A stretch of DNA of 7,823 nucleotides from the NCBI GenBank assembly GCA_012512355.1, contig JAAZEI010000154.1, positions 1-7,823 of the forward strand, read 5' to 3'. Of the stretch, positions 1 through 5,745 are shown in pieces. Every line of letters begins with the position of its first letter. The stretch's first letter is position 1. Origin of the DNA: Clostridiales bacterium (GTDB lineage: Bacteria; Bacillota; Clostridia; Christensenellales; Aristaeellaceae). A program made the position numbers and the translations under genes. The notes beneath the pieces were generated by a model. That model saw nothing but the letters and a program-made list of their open reading frames with translations, had not been told where the DNA came from and did not search any database.

Positions 1-889
1 GCACCCCATGGCGCGCGCCGTCGCCAATGCCCGCTACGTTTGATACCGGCACGCCGATCACCAGCGCACCCGGGCAGCCAAGGACGAGGATGGTGATGGC
101 CAGCTCCACATTGCGCGAGAAGAACCAGACCACAAGCGACAGGAGCAGGACGACGGGGGTATAGTACTTGGAAAACTTGTTGATGAAGCGCTCCGCCTCG
201 GATTTGGAATCCTGCGCTTCTTCCACCAGTTCGATGATTTTGCCAAAGGTGGTGTCTTCGCCCACGCGGTCGGCCACGATTTGCAGGGTGCCGTTTTCCA
301 GGATGGTACCGGCATAGACGCCCGCATCCTTCTTTTTACCCACAGCGACGGATTCACCGGTGATACTGGCCTGATTGACATGGCCCTCGCCAGTGAGCAC
401 CCGGCCGTCAACAGGTATCTTGGCACCCGTTTTCACCAGCAGGATATCGCCTATATCCACTTCATCCACATCCACTTCTTCAAACTCGCCATTTTCCATC
501 CGCTTCAGGGCGCTGTCGGGCGCCATCGCAACGAGCTCCCTGATGGCAGAGCGCGTTTTGTTGAGGGTGCGCTGCTCCAGGAATGCACCAAACAAAAACA
601 GGAAGGTGACGATGGCGGATTCTTCGAGATTTTTGATTAAAAACGCGCCGATGACGGCGATGGTCACCAGCACATCGATGCTGACCACTTTGACCCGCAG
701 CGATTGATAGGCCTGGATGGCAATGGGGGCCAAACCCAATACAGAGGCGATGCCAAAGGCCGCTATCGCCAATATTTCATTGTGGAAGACCAACTCGCTC
801 ACAAAACCGATGACGATGAGGATGCCGCCCATCAAGGTGATGTGATTCTTGCGGCCGAGGATAAACTTTTGTATGCGCACGTCTGTCAA
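1..889 (-). CDS. P1B-type heavy-metal-translocating ATPase, N-terminal part (runs off left edge)
   Basis: The 296 visible residues are the first part of a P-type ATPase that pumps a metal ion across the cytoplasmic membrane using ATP. Seen: hydrophobic segments at about residues 17-60 and 68-103; an actuator domain with the ITGES motif at 176-180; a membrane segment at 243-257; then LGCPGALVIG, the metal-site helix, at 270-279. The DKTGT phosphorylation site lies beyond the window. No N-terminal HMA metal-binding domain is present. The metal-site motif is Cys-Pro-Gly rather than the usual CPC, so the metal cannot be named. The start is unsettled: TTG at 889 has GGAG only 3 nt upstream, GTG at 880 has it 12 nt upstream, and a stop codon lies a little further up. 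It begins 21 nt after the small upstream gene and is probably cotranscribed with it under the FNR-type promoter. Family assignment is secure; substrate is not. Confidence 0.93.
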   Translation of the reverse strand, partial: MTDVRIQKFILGRKNHITLMGGILIVIGFVSELVFHNEILAIAAFGIASVLGLAPIAIQAYQSLRVKVVSIDVLVTIAVIGAFLIKNLEESAIVTFLFLFGAFLEQRTLNKTRSAIRELVAMAPDSALKRMENGEFEEVDVDEVDIGDILLVKTGAKIPVDGRVLTGEGHVNQASITGESVAVGKKKDAGVYAGTILENGTLQIVADRVGEDTTFGKIIELVEEAQDSKSEAERFINKFSKYYTPVVLLLSLVVWFFSRNVELAITILVLGCPGALVIGVPVSNVAGIGDGARHGV

Positions 890-910
890 TATCTCCCTGT
901 CATGAATTAT

Positions 911-1213
911 TTAGGCCTGGTAGGCCCGGTCCAGGTCTGCCAGCATGCTGTAGACTGCCTCATAGCTCTCGCATACGTCGCCGGGCACGGTGTAATCCGC
1001 GGTGATGTCACGCAGCTTGGCAAACTCCGCATCCAGGTCGGGCACTCCTCTGCCTGCTTCTTTTGTCTTCGCGCTGATGGCATCAAATAAAGCCTTCACC
1101 TGGTGAAACTCGGGGTGATGCTCCCCATGCACCCGCGCCACGACCGGCACATACAGGTTTAAGGTTTTGAGATGTTTCCTCATGGTTTGTTTAAAGCTTA
1201 ATTGTTCTGACAT
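911..1213 (-). CDS. 100-aa hypothetical protein with HxxHHPEF motif, possibly hemerythrin/RIC-related
   Basis: This small soluble protein has no signal peptide or membrane segment. Its most distinctive part is VHGEHHPEFHQVKALFDAI (about residues 23-41), with four histidines and a glutamate spaced like metal ligands on helices. I recall similar H..HPE..V..LF stretches near the end of hemerythrin-like iron-sulfur repair (RIC/YtfE-type) proteins, but the match is from memory and the other HHE motifs are missing, so function is unassigned. The start at 1213 is chosen because GAGGGAG lies 5 nt upstream; the longer reading to 1252 would begin upstream of the predicted transcription start. It is the first gene of an operon with the P1B ATPase, 21 nt downstream, which suggests a role tied to metal or to the signal sensed by the promoter's regulator. 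It could be a metal-binding partner of the pump. Confidence 0.8.
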   Translation of the reverse strand: MSEQLSFKQTMRKHLKTLNLYVPVVARVHGEHHPEFHQVKALFDAISAKTKEAGRGVPDLDAEFAKLRDITADYTVPGDVCESYEAVYSMLADLDRAYQA

Positions 1214-1243
1214 GTTTTCTCCCTCATCGCAAATCGCGTACTG

Positions 1244-1292
1244 TATCACCATTATATCATGATTTAATCAATAATAAGTTGATTGTAATCAA
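1244..1292 (-). promoter_or_regulatory. Promoter with FNR-type box at -41.5 for the small protein/ATPase operon
   Basis: On the minus strand a perfect TATAAT (1256-1251) lies 37 nt before the ATG, giving a predicted start of transcription near 1244. No good -35 hexamer exists. Instead TTGATTGTAATCAA (1279-1292, plus-strand reading) matches the FNR consensus TTGAT-N4-ATCAA exactly, and its centre falls at -41.5. A second palindrome, TGATTTAATCA (1260-1270), lies between the box and the -10. A CRP/FNR-family protein at -41.5 normally activates transcription by replacing the -35 contact (class II). That this promoter is activated by such a regulator, and perhaps by low oxygen or nitric oxide, is inference; no regulator gene is in the window. 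Confidence 0.72.
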
Positions 1293-1647
1293 GATTTGAA
1301 TCCATGGAATGAAGGTTTTCTGATTCTTTATTCTATTGACAAGTTACCCATTGATCTGCATGGCGCGGCTGCTCATCATTATGAAAAAAGCGAGGATGAA
1401 GCTTGCGGCACAACAGCAGGTAAGACTGTGACCTCCTGCGACTTCTAACTGATGTTTTGCTCTGGCGGGGAAGTATCCCCAGGGCTTATTTGCGGCGGCA
1501 TCTGCAAGTTTTTGAGCCTGAGGAATCATATTGCCTGACTTGTCATAATCCTGGTTCCAAGGTTCCAGGATTTTCCTAAATGGTACAAATAGATGATATC
1601 TCTGTAAAATGTTGTCAAAAACACCCTTTTTAATTATAAGGGATATT

Positions 1648-1810
1648 CTGGGAATCAAGGAACCGGAGGTCAATTTCCCTTATCATGTCTTGTGATTTGG
1701 CGGTTCCTATCTCCGGTTCCCAGGCAATTCCCAGATTTATTTTGGGCTGGGAACCGGTTCCCAGCCCTTAGTCCATACTGGGAACCTTCTGGGAACCGTC
1801 TCTGGGAACC
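1648..1810. repeat. Cluster of CTGGGAACC repeats with a perfect 24-bp palindrome
   Basis: The 9-mer CTGGGAACC occurs at 1747-1755, 1778-1786, 1789-1797 and 1802-1810, and in reverse orientation at 1715-1723 and 1756-1764. One-mismatch versions lie at 1648-1656 (CTGGGAATC) and, reversed, at 1726-1734 (AATTCCCAG). The copies at 1747 and 1756 face each other, and with GGG/CCC flanks make a perfect palindrome at 1744-1767 (GGGCTGGGAACC followed by its reverse complement). The three direct copies are 11 and 13 nt apart, about one helical turn. The cluster ends 48 nt upstream of the gtrA-like -10 box. It could be an array of binding sites for one DNA-binding protein, or the remains of a small mobile repeat; the sequence alone does not decide. 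Confidence 0.75.
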
Positions 1811-1833
1811 CGAGCCGATTGAGAGGCATGCAA

Positions 1834-1863
1834 TGCAATCTTGCACTTTGACTATGATATAAT
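1834..1863 (+). promoter_or_regulatory. Extended -10 promoter for the gtrA-like gene, overlapped by a small palindrome
   Basis: TGATATAAT at 1855-1863 is a perfect extended -10 element (TG-N-TATAAT), giving a start of transcription near 1870. The -35 position (about 1835-1840) has no recognisable hexamer, which is usual with an extended -10. The inverted repeat TGCAA-TC-TTGCA (1834-1845) lies over the -35 position and could be an operator; that is inference. Confidence 0.6.
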
Positions 1864-1895
1864 GCAGAGAATGTATCGCAAAAGAGGGGCAGGGC

Positions 1896-2351
1896 ATGGC
1901 TGGTAAAAAAGATGTAGCAAGCCTAAACGCCAAACAGCGGACCTGGCAGCTTGTTAAGTTCACCTTATTTTCTATTTCAGCGGGGGCGATCCAGGCGGCA
2001 AGTTTTGCGCTGCTCACTGAAACGACAGGCTTGCCTTATTGGCCAAGTTATCTCATGGCGCTGCTTTTAAGCGTGGTGTGGAATTTCACTTTCAACCGGC
2101 GGTATACCTTTAAATCCACAGCCAATATACCCAAAGCCATGAGCCTGGTGCTGCTGTATTACGCGGTGTTCACGCCGCTGAGCACCTGGTGGGGCGACGC
2201 GCTCACCAAAATTGGGTGGAATGAGTATATTGTGCTGGGCGGTACGATGCTCACTAATTTTGTGACGGAATATTTATTTCAAAGCCTGGTGGTTTTCAAA
2301 AAGACCATGAACACCAAAACAGTTTCACAATTCAAGGCAAATGGTAAATAA
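1896..2351 (+). CDS. GtrA-family membrane protein
   Basis: This 151-aa integral membrane protein belongs to the GtrA-like family (PF04138 type). Members have four membrane helices and are thought to help move polyprenyl-phosphate-linked sugars across the membrane, or to partner with a glycosyltransferase in cell-surface sugar modification. Seen: hydrophobic segments at about residues 19-41, 48-64, 82-99 and 109-131, the typical WNFTFNRRYTF stretch after helix 2 (62-72), and the closing EYLFQSLVVFKK (125-136). The length is normal for the family. The ATG at 1896 follows AGAGGGG by 6 nt. It appears to be a single-gene unit with its own extended -10 promoter; no glycosyltransferase is adjacent, so its sugar and partner cannot be inferred. 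Confidence 0.88.
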   Translation: MAGKKDVASLNAKQRTWQLVKFTLFSISAGAIQAASFALLTETTGLPYWPSYLMALLLSVVWNFTFNRRYTFKSTANIPKAMSLVLLYYAVFTPLSTWWGDALTKIGWNEYIVLGGTMLTNFVTEYLFQSLVVFKKTMNTKTVSQFKANGK

Positions 2352-2358
2352 ACCTCAT

Positions 2359-2384
2359 GCTGCCATGTCCGAAGGCAGTTTGTT
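2359..2384 (+). terminator. Weak possible terminator after the gtrA-like gene
   Basis: A short hairpin (CTGCC 2360-2364 with GGCAG 2374-2378, plus a G-T pair) is followed by TTTGTT. It begins 8 nt after the stop codon. The 5-bp stem makes this only a tentative call. Confidence 0.35.
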
Positions 2385-2473
2385 AGTTGCGCTCATGCGG
2401 CGGCCACAAGCGTCACCCCTGGGGTCAATTCAAGGCAGCTAAGAGAGCCTTTGTTTAATGGCCGCGTGGATTG

Positions 2474-2507
2474 TGGTATAATTGGTATACAAAATAATAA
2501 AAGGAGG
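2474..2507 (+). promoter_or_regulatory. Promoter and ribosome binding site of the Memo-AMMECR1/radical SAM operon
   Basis: TGGTATAAT (2474-2482) is an extended -10 box; the start of transcription would be near 2489. AAGGAGG at 2501-2507 lies 7 nt before the ATG at 2515 and decides that start over an in-frame ATG at 2482, which sits inside the -10 region. No clear -35 is seen (TTGTTT at 2452-2457 is 19 nt away). Confidence 0.62.
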
Positions 2508-2514
2508 CATCATC

Positions 2515-3891
2515 ATGACCATGCTCGGCGCGGTTGTTTTGCCTCACCCGCCTTTGATTGTTCCGCAGGTGGGAAGAGGCTCCCAGCAGCAGGTTCAAAC
2601 GACAATAGACGCTTACCGTGAGGCCGCCAAATGGCTCGTCTCTCTGCAGCCCGACACCTTCATCATCCTGTCGCCGCACGCGCAGATGCACCGGGATTTC
2701 TTCCAGCTGTCCCCAGGGGACAAGGCGCAGGGAAATTTCGGGCAGTTTGGCGCGGGTGAGATTTCATTTCATATTGACTATGACGCTGCATTGACCCAGA
2801 AGATTGCTGACCTGGCTCTGGCCAAAGGACTGCCTGCTGATAACAGGGCGCAGAGAGATCAGTCACTGGACCACGGCACCATGGTGCCGCTGTACTTTTT
2901 GCGCGAAGCGGCGGGCGGCAGCCTGCCCTGGCGCTTTGTGCGCATTGGCCTGTCAGGTCTCTGCTTTGAACACCATTACAGATTGGGCATGCTCATTCGC
3001 GATGCGGCTGACAAGCTGGGCCGCAAAGTCTGCGTCATCGCCAGCGGTGACCTGTCTCATTACCTTCAGCAGGATGGTCCCTATGGTTTCAGGGAAGCCG
3101 GACCTATGTATGACGCGAGGGTAATGGATATCCTCTCCCGCGGCGCCTTTGGCGAATTGCTTGGAATGCCAGAAGGCCTCTGCGAGCAGGCCGGGGAGTG
3201 CGGCCAGCGCAGCTTCCTCATCATGGCCGGGTGCTTCGACGGTTTGCAGGTGGCCGCGCGCCAATTGTCCTACGAGGATGTGACCGGCGTAGGGTATGGC
3301 GTGGTTCTCTTTGAGCCGGGGGAGAAGGATGAGAGCCGTCGGTTTTTAAAGGCAGCCAATGAGGATTCCCATCTTGCCGGCGCAGATCCCTATGTGGGGC
3401 TGGCAAGGCTTTCCTATGAGCATTATGTCCGCCACCGCAAAGCGATCAAACGCCCCGATAATCTGCCCAAGGAGATGACCAGCCTCCGGGCCGGTGTATT
3501 CGTTACCCTCAAGACAGGGGGCCGCCTGCGAGGCTGCATCGGGACCATATCGCCAACAACTGCCTGCATTGCGGATGAGATTATTCAGAATGCCATCAGC
3601 GCCGCCACAAAGGACCCCCGCTTCAGCCCCCTCAGGCCTGACGAACTATCCCATATCGATTGCTCGGTGGATGTGCTGGAGGAGGCGGAAGACATTGATT
3701 CCCAGGCGCTGCTCAACGTGAAGGAATATGGGGTGATTGTATCCAGCGGCCGCCGCAGCGGTCTTTTGCTGCCCAATCTGGAAGGCGTCGACACTGTGGA
3801 AGAACAGGTGAGCATCGCAAGGCAGAAGGGCGGTATCGCGCCTGATGAAGCCATCAGGCTCCAGCGCTTCAGGGTGGTGAGGCATATATGA
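2515..3891 (+). CDS. Memo-AMMECR1 fusion protein (AmmeMemoRadiSam proteins B and A)
   Basis: This 458-aa protein joins two domains. Residues 1-268 are a Memo-like domain, a relative of class III extradiol dioxygenases (LigB fold). Likely metal-site residues are H11 (LPHPP), H55/H59 (SPHAQMH), H120 (DHG), D179/H182 (GDLSH) and C229 (ECGQRSF), which by eye line up with the His/Cys metal ligands of human MEMO1. Residues 285-458 are an AMMECR1 domain, with the signature LRGCIGT at 338-344 and TKDPRF at 365-370. The two families often sit as neighbouring genes; here they are one polypeptide joined by a short charged linker. It is predicted to be cytosolic. Its TGA overlaps the next ATG (ATGA), so it is translationally coupled to the radical SAM enzyme. 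The reaction of the three-part system is, to my knowledge, not established. The domain calls are strong; the function is open. Confidence 0.93.
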   Translation: MTMLGAVVLPHPPLIVPQVGRGSQQQVQTTIDAYREAAKWLVSLQPDTFIILSPHAQMHRDFFQLSPGDKAQGNFGQFGAGEISFHIDYDAALTQKIADLALAKGLPADNRAQRDQSLDHGTMVPLYFLREAAGGSLPWRFVRIGLSGLCFEHHYRLGMLIRDAADKLGRKVCVIASGDLSHYLQQDGPYGFREAGPMYDARVMDILSRGAFGELLGMPEGLCEQAGECGQRSFLIMAGCFDGLQVAARQLSYEDVTGVGYGVVLFEPGEKDESRRFLKAANEDSHLAGADPYVGLARLSYEHYVRHRKAIKRPDNLPKEMTSLRAGVFVTLKTGGRLRGCIGTISPTTACIADEIIQNAISAATKDPRFSPLRPDELSHIDCSVDVLEEAEDIDSQALLNVKEYGVIVSSGRRSGLLLPNLEGVDTVEEQVSIARQKGGIAPDEAIRLQRFRVVRHI

Positions 3892-4718
3892 AAACCGTCA
3901 TTTGTCCGCTGTGCCCGCACCATTGCCGGCTGGGGGAGGGCAAGATTGGCTTGTGCCGCGCCAGGATTGGCCGCGATGGCAAAAGTCAGCCGCTGGGCTT
4001 TGGCCAGCTGACCTCCATCTCGCTTGACCCCATTGAAAAAAAGCCGCTGGCCCATTTCCACCCGGGCAGCAATATCCTGTCTGTGGGCAGTTTTGGCTGC
4101 AACATGTCCTGCTATTTTTGTCAGAATGAGGAGATAGCCCAAGCCTGCCAGGGGGATGTGCCCACACGCAGCGTATCGCCCCATGCGCTGTGCGCTCAGG
4201 CCCAGGCCCTGCAAAATCAGGGCAATATCGGCATTGCCTTCACCTACAACGAGCCGATGCTCAACCCGGAATATATTGGCGATTGTGCCGCCATCCTCAA
4301 ACCCCTGGGGCTTTATACGGTGGTGGTCACCAATGGCTGCTTCTGCCTGGATGCCGTGGGGGATCTGCTGCCCCAGGTGGATGCCTTCAACATTGACCTC
4401 AAGGGTTTTACAGATGCCTGGTACCGGCGCCTGGGCGGCGACCTGGATACTGTGAAGCAGTTTATCAAGGCCGCGCATAAGGTCTCCCATGTGGAGCTGA
4501 CCACGCTGGTCGTGCCGGGTGAAAATGACAGCGAAGAAGAAATCGACGCGCTCGCTGCCTGGGTGGCTTCCATCGATCCTGATATCGTGCTGCACATGAG
4601 CCGCTTTTTCCCGCGCGCTAAGGCCCGGGATAAGGAGGCTACGAACAAGGAGCTATTGCTGCGTTTGTGTGATGTTGCCAGGCGGCATCTCAAACATGTG
4701 ATGCCAGGGAATATTTAG
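3888..4718 (+). CDS. AmmeMemoRadiSam system radical SAM enzyme, short form
   Basis: This 276-aa enzyme is a radical SAM protein of the PflA-like group that accompanies Memo and AMMECR1. The 4Fe-4S cluster motif is C71-x3-C75-x2-C78 (GCNMSCYFCQN). Upstream is the N-terminal cysteine set typical of this family: C6, C9, C13 and C23. Further family features are FTYNEP, TNGC and DLKGF. Such enzymes cleave S-adenosylmethionine to a radical that activates a substrate or a partner protein; the substrate is unknown. The start ATG overlaps the upstream stop by ATGA, with GGTGAGG as ribosome binding site. The protein stops at about the point where relatives, as I recall them, continue GNVPGHEGENT with two more CxxC pairs; the downstream DNA shows no continuation in any frame. 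It may therefore be a naturally short subtype or a C-terminal truncation. Confidence 0.92.
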   Translation: MKTVICPLCPHHCRLGEGKIGLCRARIGRDGKSQPLGFGQLTSISLDPIEKKPLAHFHPGSNILSVGSFGCNMSCYFCQNEEIAQACQGDVPTRSVSPHALCAQAQALQNQGNIGIAFTYNEPMLNPEYIGDCAAILKPLGLYTVVVTNGCFCLDAVGDLLPQVDAFNIDLKGFTDAWYRRLGGDLDTVKQFIKAAHKVSHVELTTLVVPGENDSEEEIDALAAWVASIDPDIVLHMSRFFPRAKARDKEATNKELLLRLCDVARRHLKHVMPGNI

Positions 4719-4732
4719 GATTCGCAAAAGGT

Positions 4733-4775
4733 GAGCAGCGATTGGATGAGAGGCATCCGGCCGCTGCTCTTATTT
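4733..4775 (+). terminator. Hairpin terminator of the Memo/radical SAM operon
   Basis: GAGCAGCG (4733-4740) pairs with CGCTGCTC (4762-4769), and inside it GGATG (4744-4748) pairs with CATCC (4754-4758). This makes a long two-part stem 15 nt after the stop codon, followed by TTATTT. The T-run is short, so strength is uncertain. Confidence 0.6.
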
Positions 4776-4799
4776 GCCCGATTGGAAACATCTCTTTGG

Positions 4800-4840
4800 A
4801 AAAATGAAAGCCGCCGCGAATCTCTTAACTCGCGGCGGCT
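4800..4840 (-). terminator. Intrinsic terminator of hflKC
   Basis: AGCCGCCGCGA (4809-4819) and TCGCGGCGGCT (4830-4840) form a perfect 11-bp GC-rich stem with a 10-nt loop. On the minus strand it is followed by TTTCATTTTT. It lies 24 nt after the hflC stop codon and faces the plus-strand terminator of the neighbouring operon. Confidence 0.85.
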
Positions 4841-4863
4841 GTATATCCGGGCTTTTTAGTTTC

Positions 4864-5745
4864 TTACTGGTTGAGCAGCGCCTTGGCGATGGGCGAATCC
4901 GGGCCGATGATGAGGGTCTTGTCATTTCCTGTCATGGTGGCCTTGATGGCATCCAGCGCCAGGGTGAAGTTATAGAAATCTTGTTTTTCGGGGCTGTTGT
5001 AAGCTTCCGCCAGGCGCTTCATGTACTCCTGCTCACCGTCAGCTACCAGCTGGGCGGCCGTGGCTGTGGCGTTTGAAACGATGATGTTGACTTGTTTGTC
5101 AACATTGTTGCGGATGATGGAGGCCTCGAATTCGCCGTCAGCCACATATTTCTCGGCGATCTGGTTGCGCTCGGAGACCATGCGTGAATAAACTGCCTGC
5201 TGGTTGGCCTCGGGCAGATCAAGGCGCTTGATTTTGATGTCCACGATTTCGATGCCGTAGTTTCTGGCGATGGTGGAGACGTTGTTGGAGATGCTGTCAT
5301 AAATTTTGTTGCGGCCGCTGGCGTCATCCTGGTTGATGATGTCCTTTTGCGCCACGGTGCCCATGATATTTTTGAGGGCGTTGTAGGTTAAGGCATCCAG
5401 GCGCTCCTGGGCTCCGCGCAGGCTGCCCAGTGTCTGGTAAAACAGCTTGGGGTCAGAGATCTTCCACAGAACGTAGGAATCGACCGTCATGTTCTGCTTA
5501 TCGCTGGTGAGCACTTCCGAGGGCTTAATATCATAGAGCATGATGGCCTTGGGATACACACGCTCAGTGTCCAGGAAAGGCACTTTGAGGTAAATGCCGG
5601 GCGTGGAGGTTGTCTTGATGATTTTCGCGAAGCGTACAATATTGGCGTACTCATTTTCAGCGACGATGTACACCGAGGACAGCAGTAGGACGACTGCCAA
5701 AACAACCGCGATCGCGGCGGCATACAGCATAAATTTCTTTTTCAA
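4864..5745 (-). CDS. hflC: HflC-like SPFH/band-7 membrane protein
   Basis: This 293-aa protein has one N-terminal membrane helix (about residues 7-28), then an SPFH/band-7 domain on the outer face of the membrane, as known for HflC. In E. coli, HflC and HflK form a large cage around the membrane protease FtsH and tune its activity. Seen: YIVAENEYANIVRFAKI (26-42), the HflC-type LPEANQQAVYSRMVSERNQ (177-195), and an alanine/charge-rich helical tail (about 200-250) that normally forms the coiled-coil wall of the cage. The length fits the family. The start is TTG at 5745, with GGAGG 6 nt upstream; this TTG overlaps the hflK stop (TTGA), so the two are translated as a coupled pair. A strong terminator follows. 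No ftsH is in the window. It could also be called a general stomatin-like protein, but the pairing with HflK argues for HflC. Confidence 0.92.
   Translation of the reverse strand: MKKKFMLYAAAIAVVLAVVLLLSSVYIVAENEYANIVRFAKIIKTTSTPGIYLKVPFLDTERVYPKAIMLYDIKPSEVLTSDKQNMTVDSYVLWKISDPKLFYQTLGSLRGAQERLDALTYNALKNIMGTVAQKDIINQDDASGRNKIYDSISNNVSTIARNYGIEIVDIKIKRLDLPEANQQAVYSRMVSERNQIAEKYVADGEFEASIIRNNVDKQVNIIVSNATATAAQLVADGEQEYMKRLAEAYNSPEKQDFYNFTLALDAIKATMTGNDKTLIIGPDSPIAKALLNQ

Larger units (their letters stand above)
1300..1895. other. Long intergenic region without a convincing gene
   Basis: About 600 nt lie between the FNR-type promoter and the gtrA-like gene. A 109-codon minus-strand reading (1344-1673) starts with TTG and ends in a Cys-rich hydrophobic stretch. 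I do not recognise it and its AAGGG is too close to the start, so I do not call it a gene, although the last 60 codons could be a decayed remnant. The 1547-1810 part is filled with GGAACC/GGTTCC words, annotated separately. An imperfect inverted repeat with AATCCTGG arms lies at 1547-1572. No tRNA, transposase or CRISPR pattern was seen. Confidence 0.6.

Noticed and set aside
281..707. Plus-strand open frames of 110-119 codons at the left edge
   Set aside because: They are antisense to the P1B ATPase, whose motifs are clear in the minus-strand frame.
1344..1673. A 109-codon minus-strand frame ending in a Cys-rich hydrophobic stretch
   Set aside because: It has a TTG start with a poorly spaced AAGGG, no recognisable motif, and overlaps non-coding repeats. 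It may be a remnant, but I cannot support it as a gene.
1744..1767. The palindrome as a LexA (SOS) box
   Set aside because: Gram-positive LexA sites have GAAC-N4-GTTC; here the half-sites are only 2 nt apart, and no SOS gene is adjacent.
1715..1810. Repeat array as a CRISPR
   Set aside because: The repeats are 9 nt, in both orientations and irregularly spaced by 2-24 nt, unlike CRISPR repeats and spacers; there are no cas genes.
3585..4595. A 336-codon open frame on the minus strand across the AMMECR1 domain and the radical SAM gene
   Set aside because: It lies antisense to two genes with clear family motifs, shows no recognisable domain, and has no terminator or promoter of its own. It is a by-product of codon bias.
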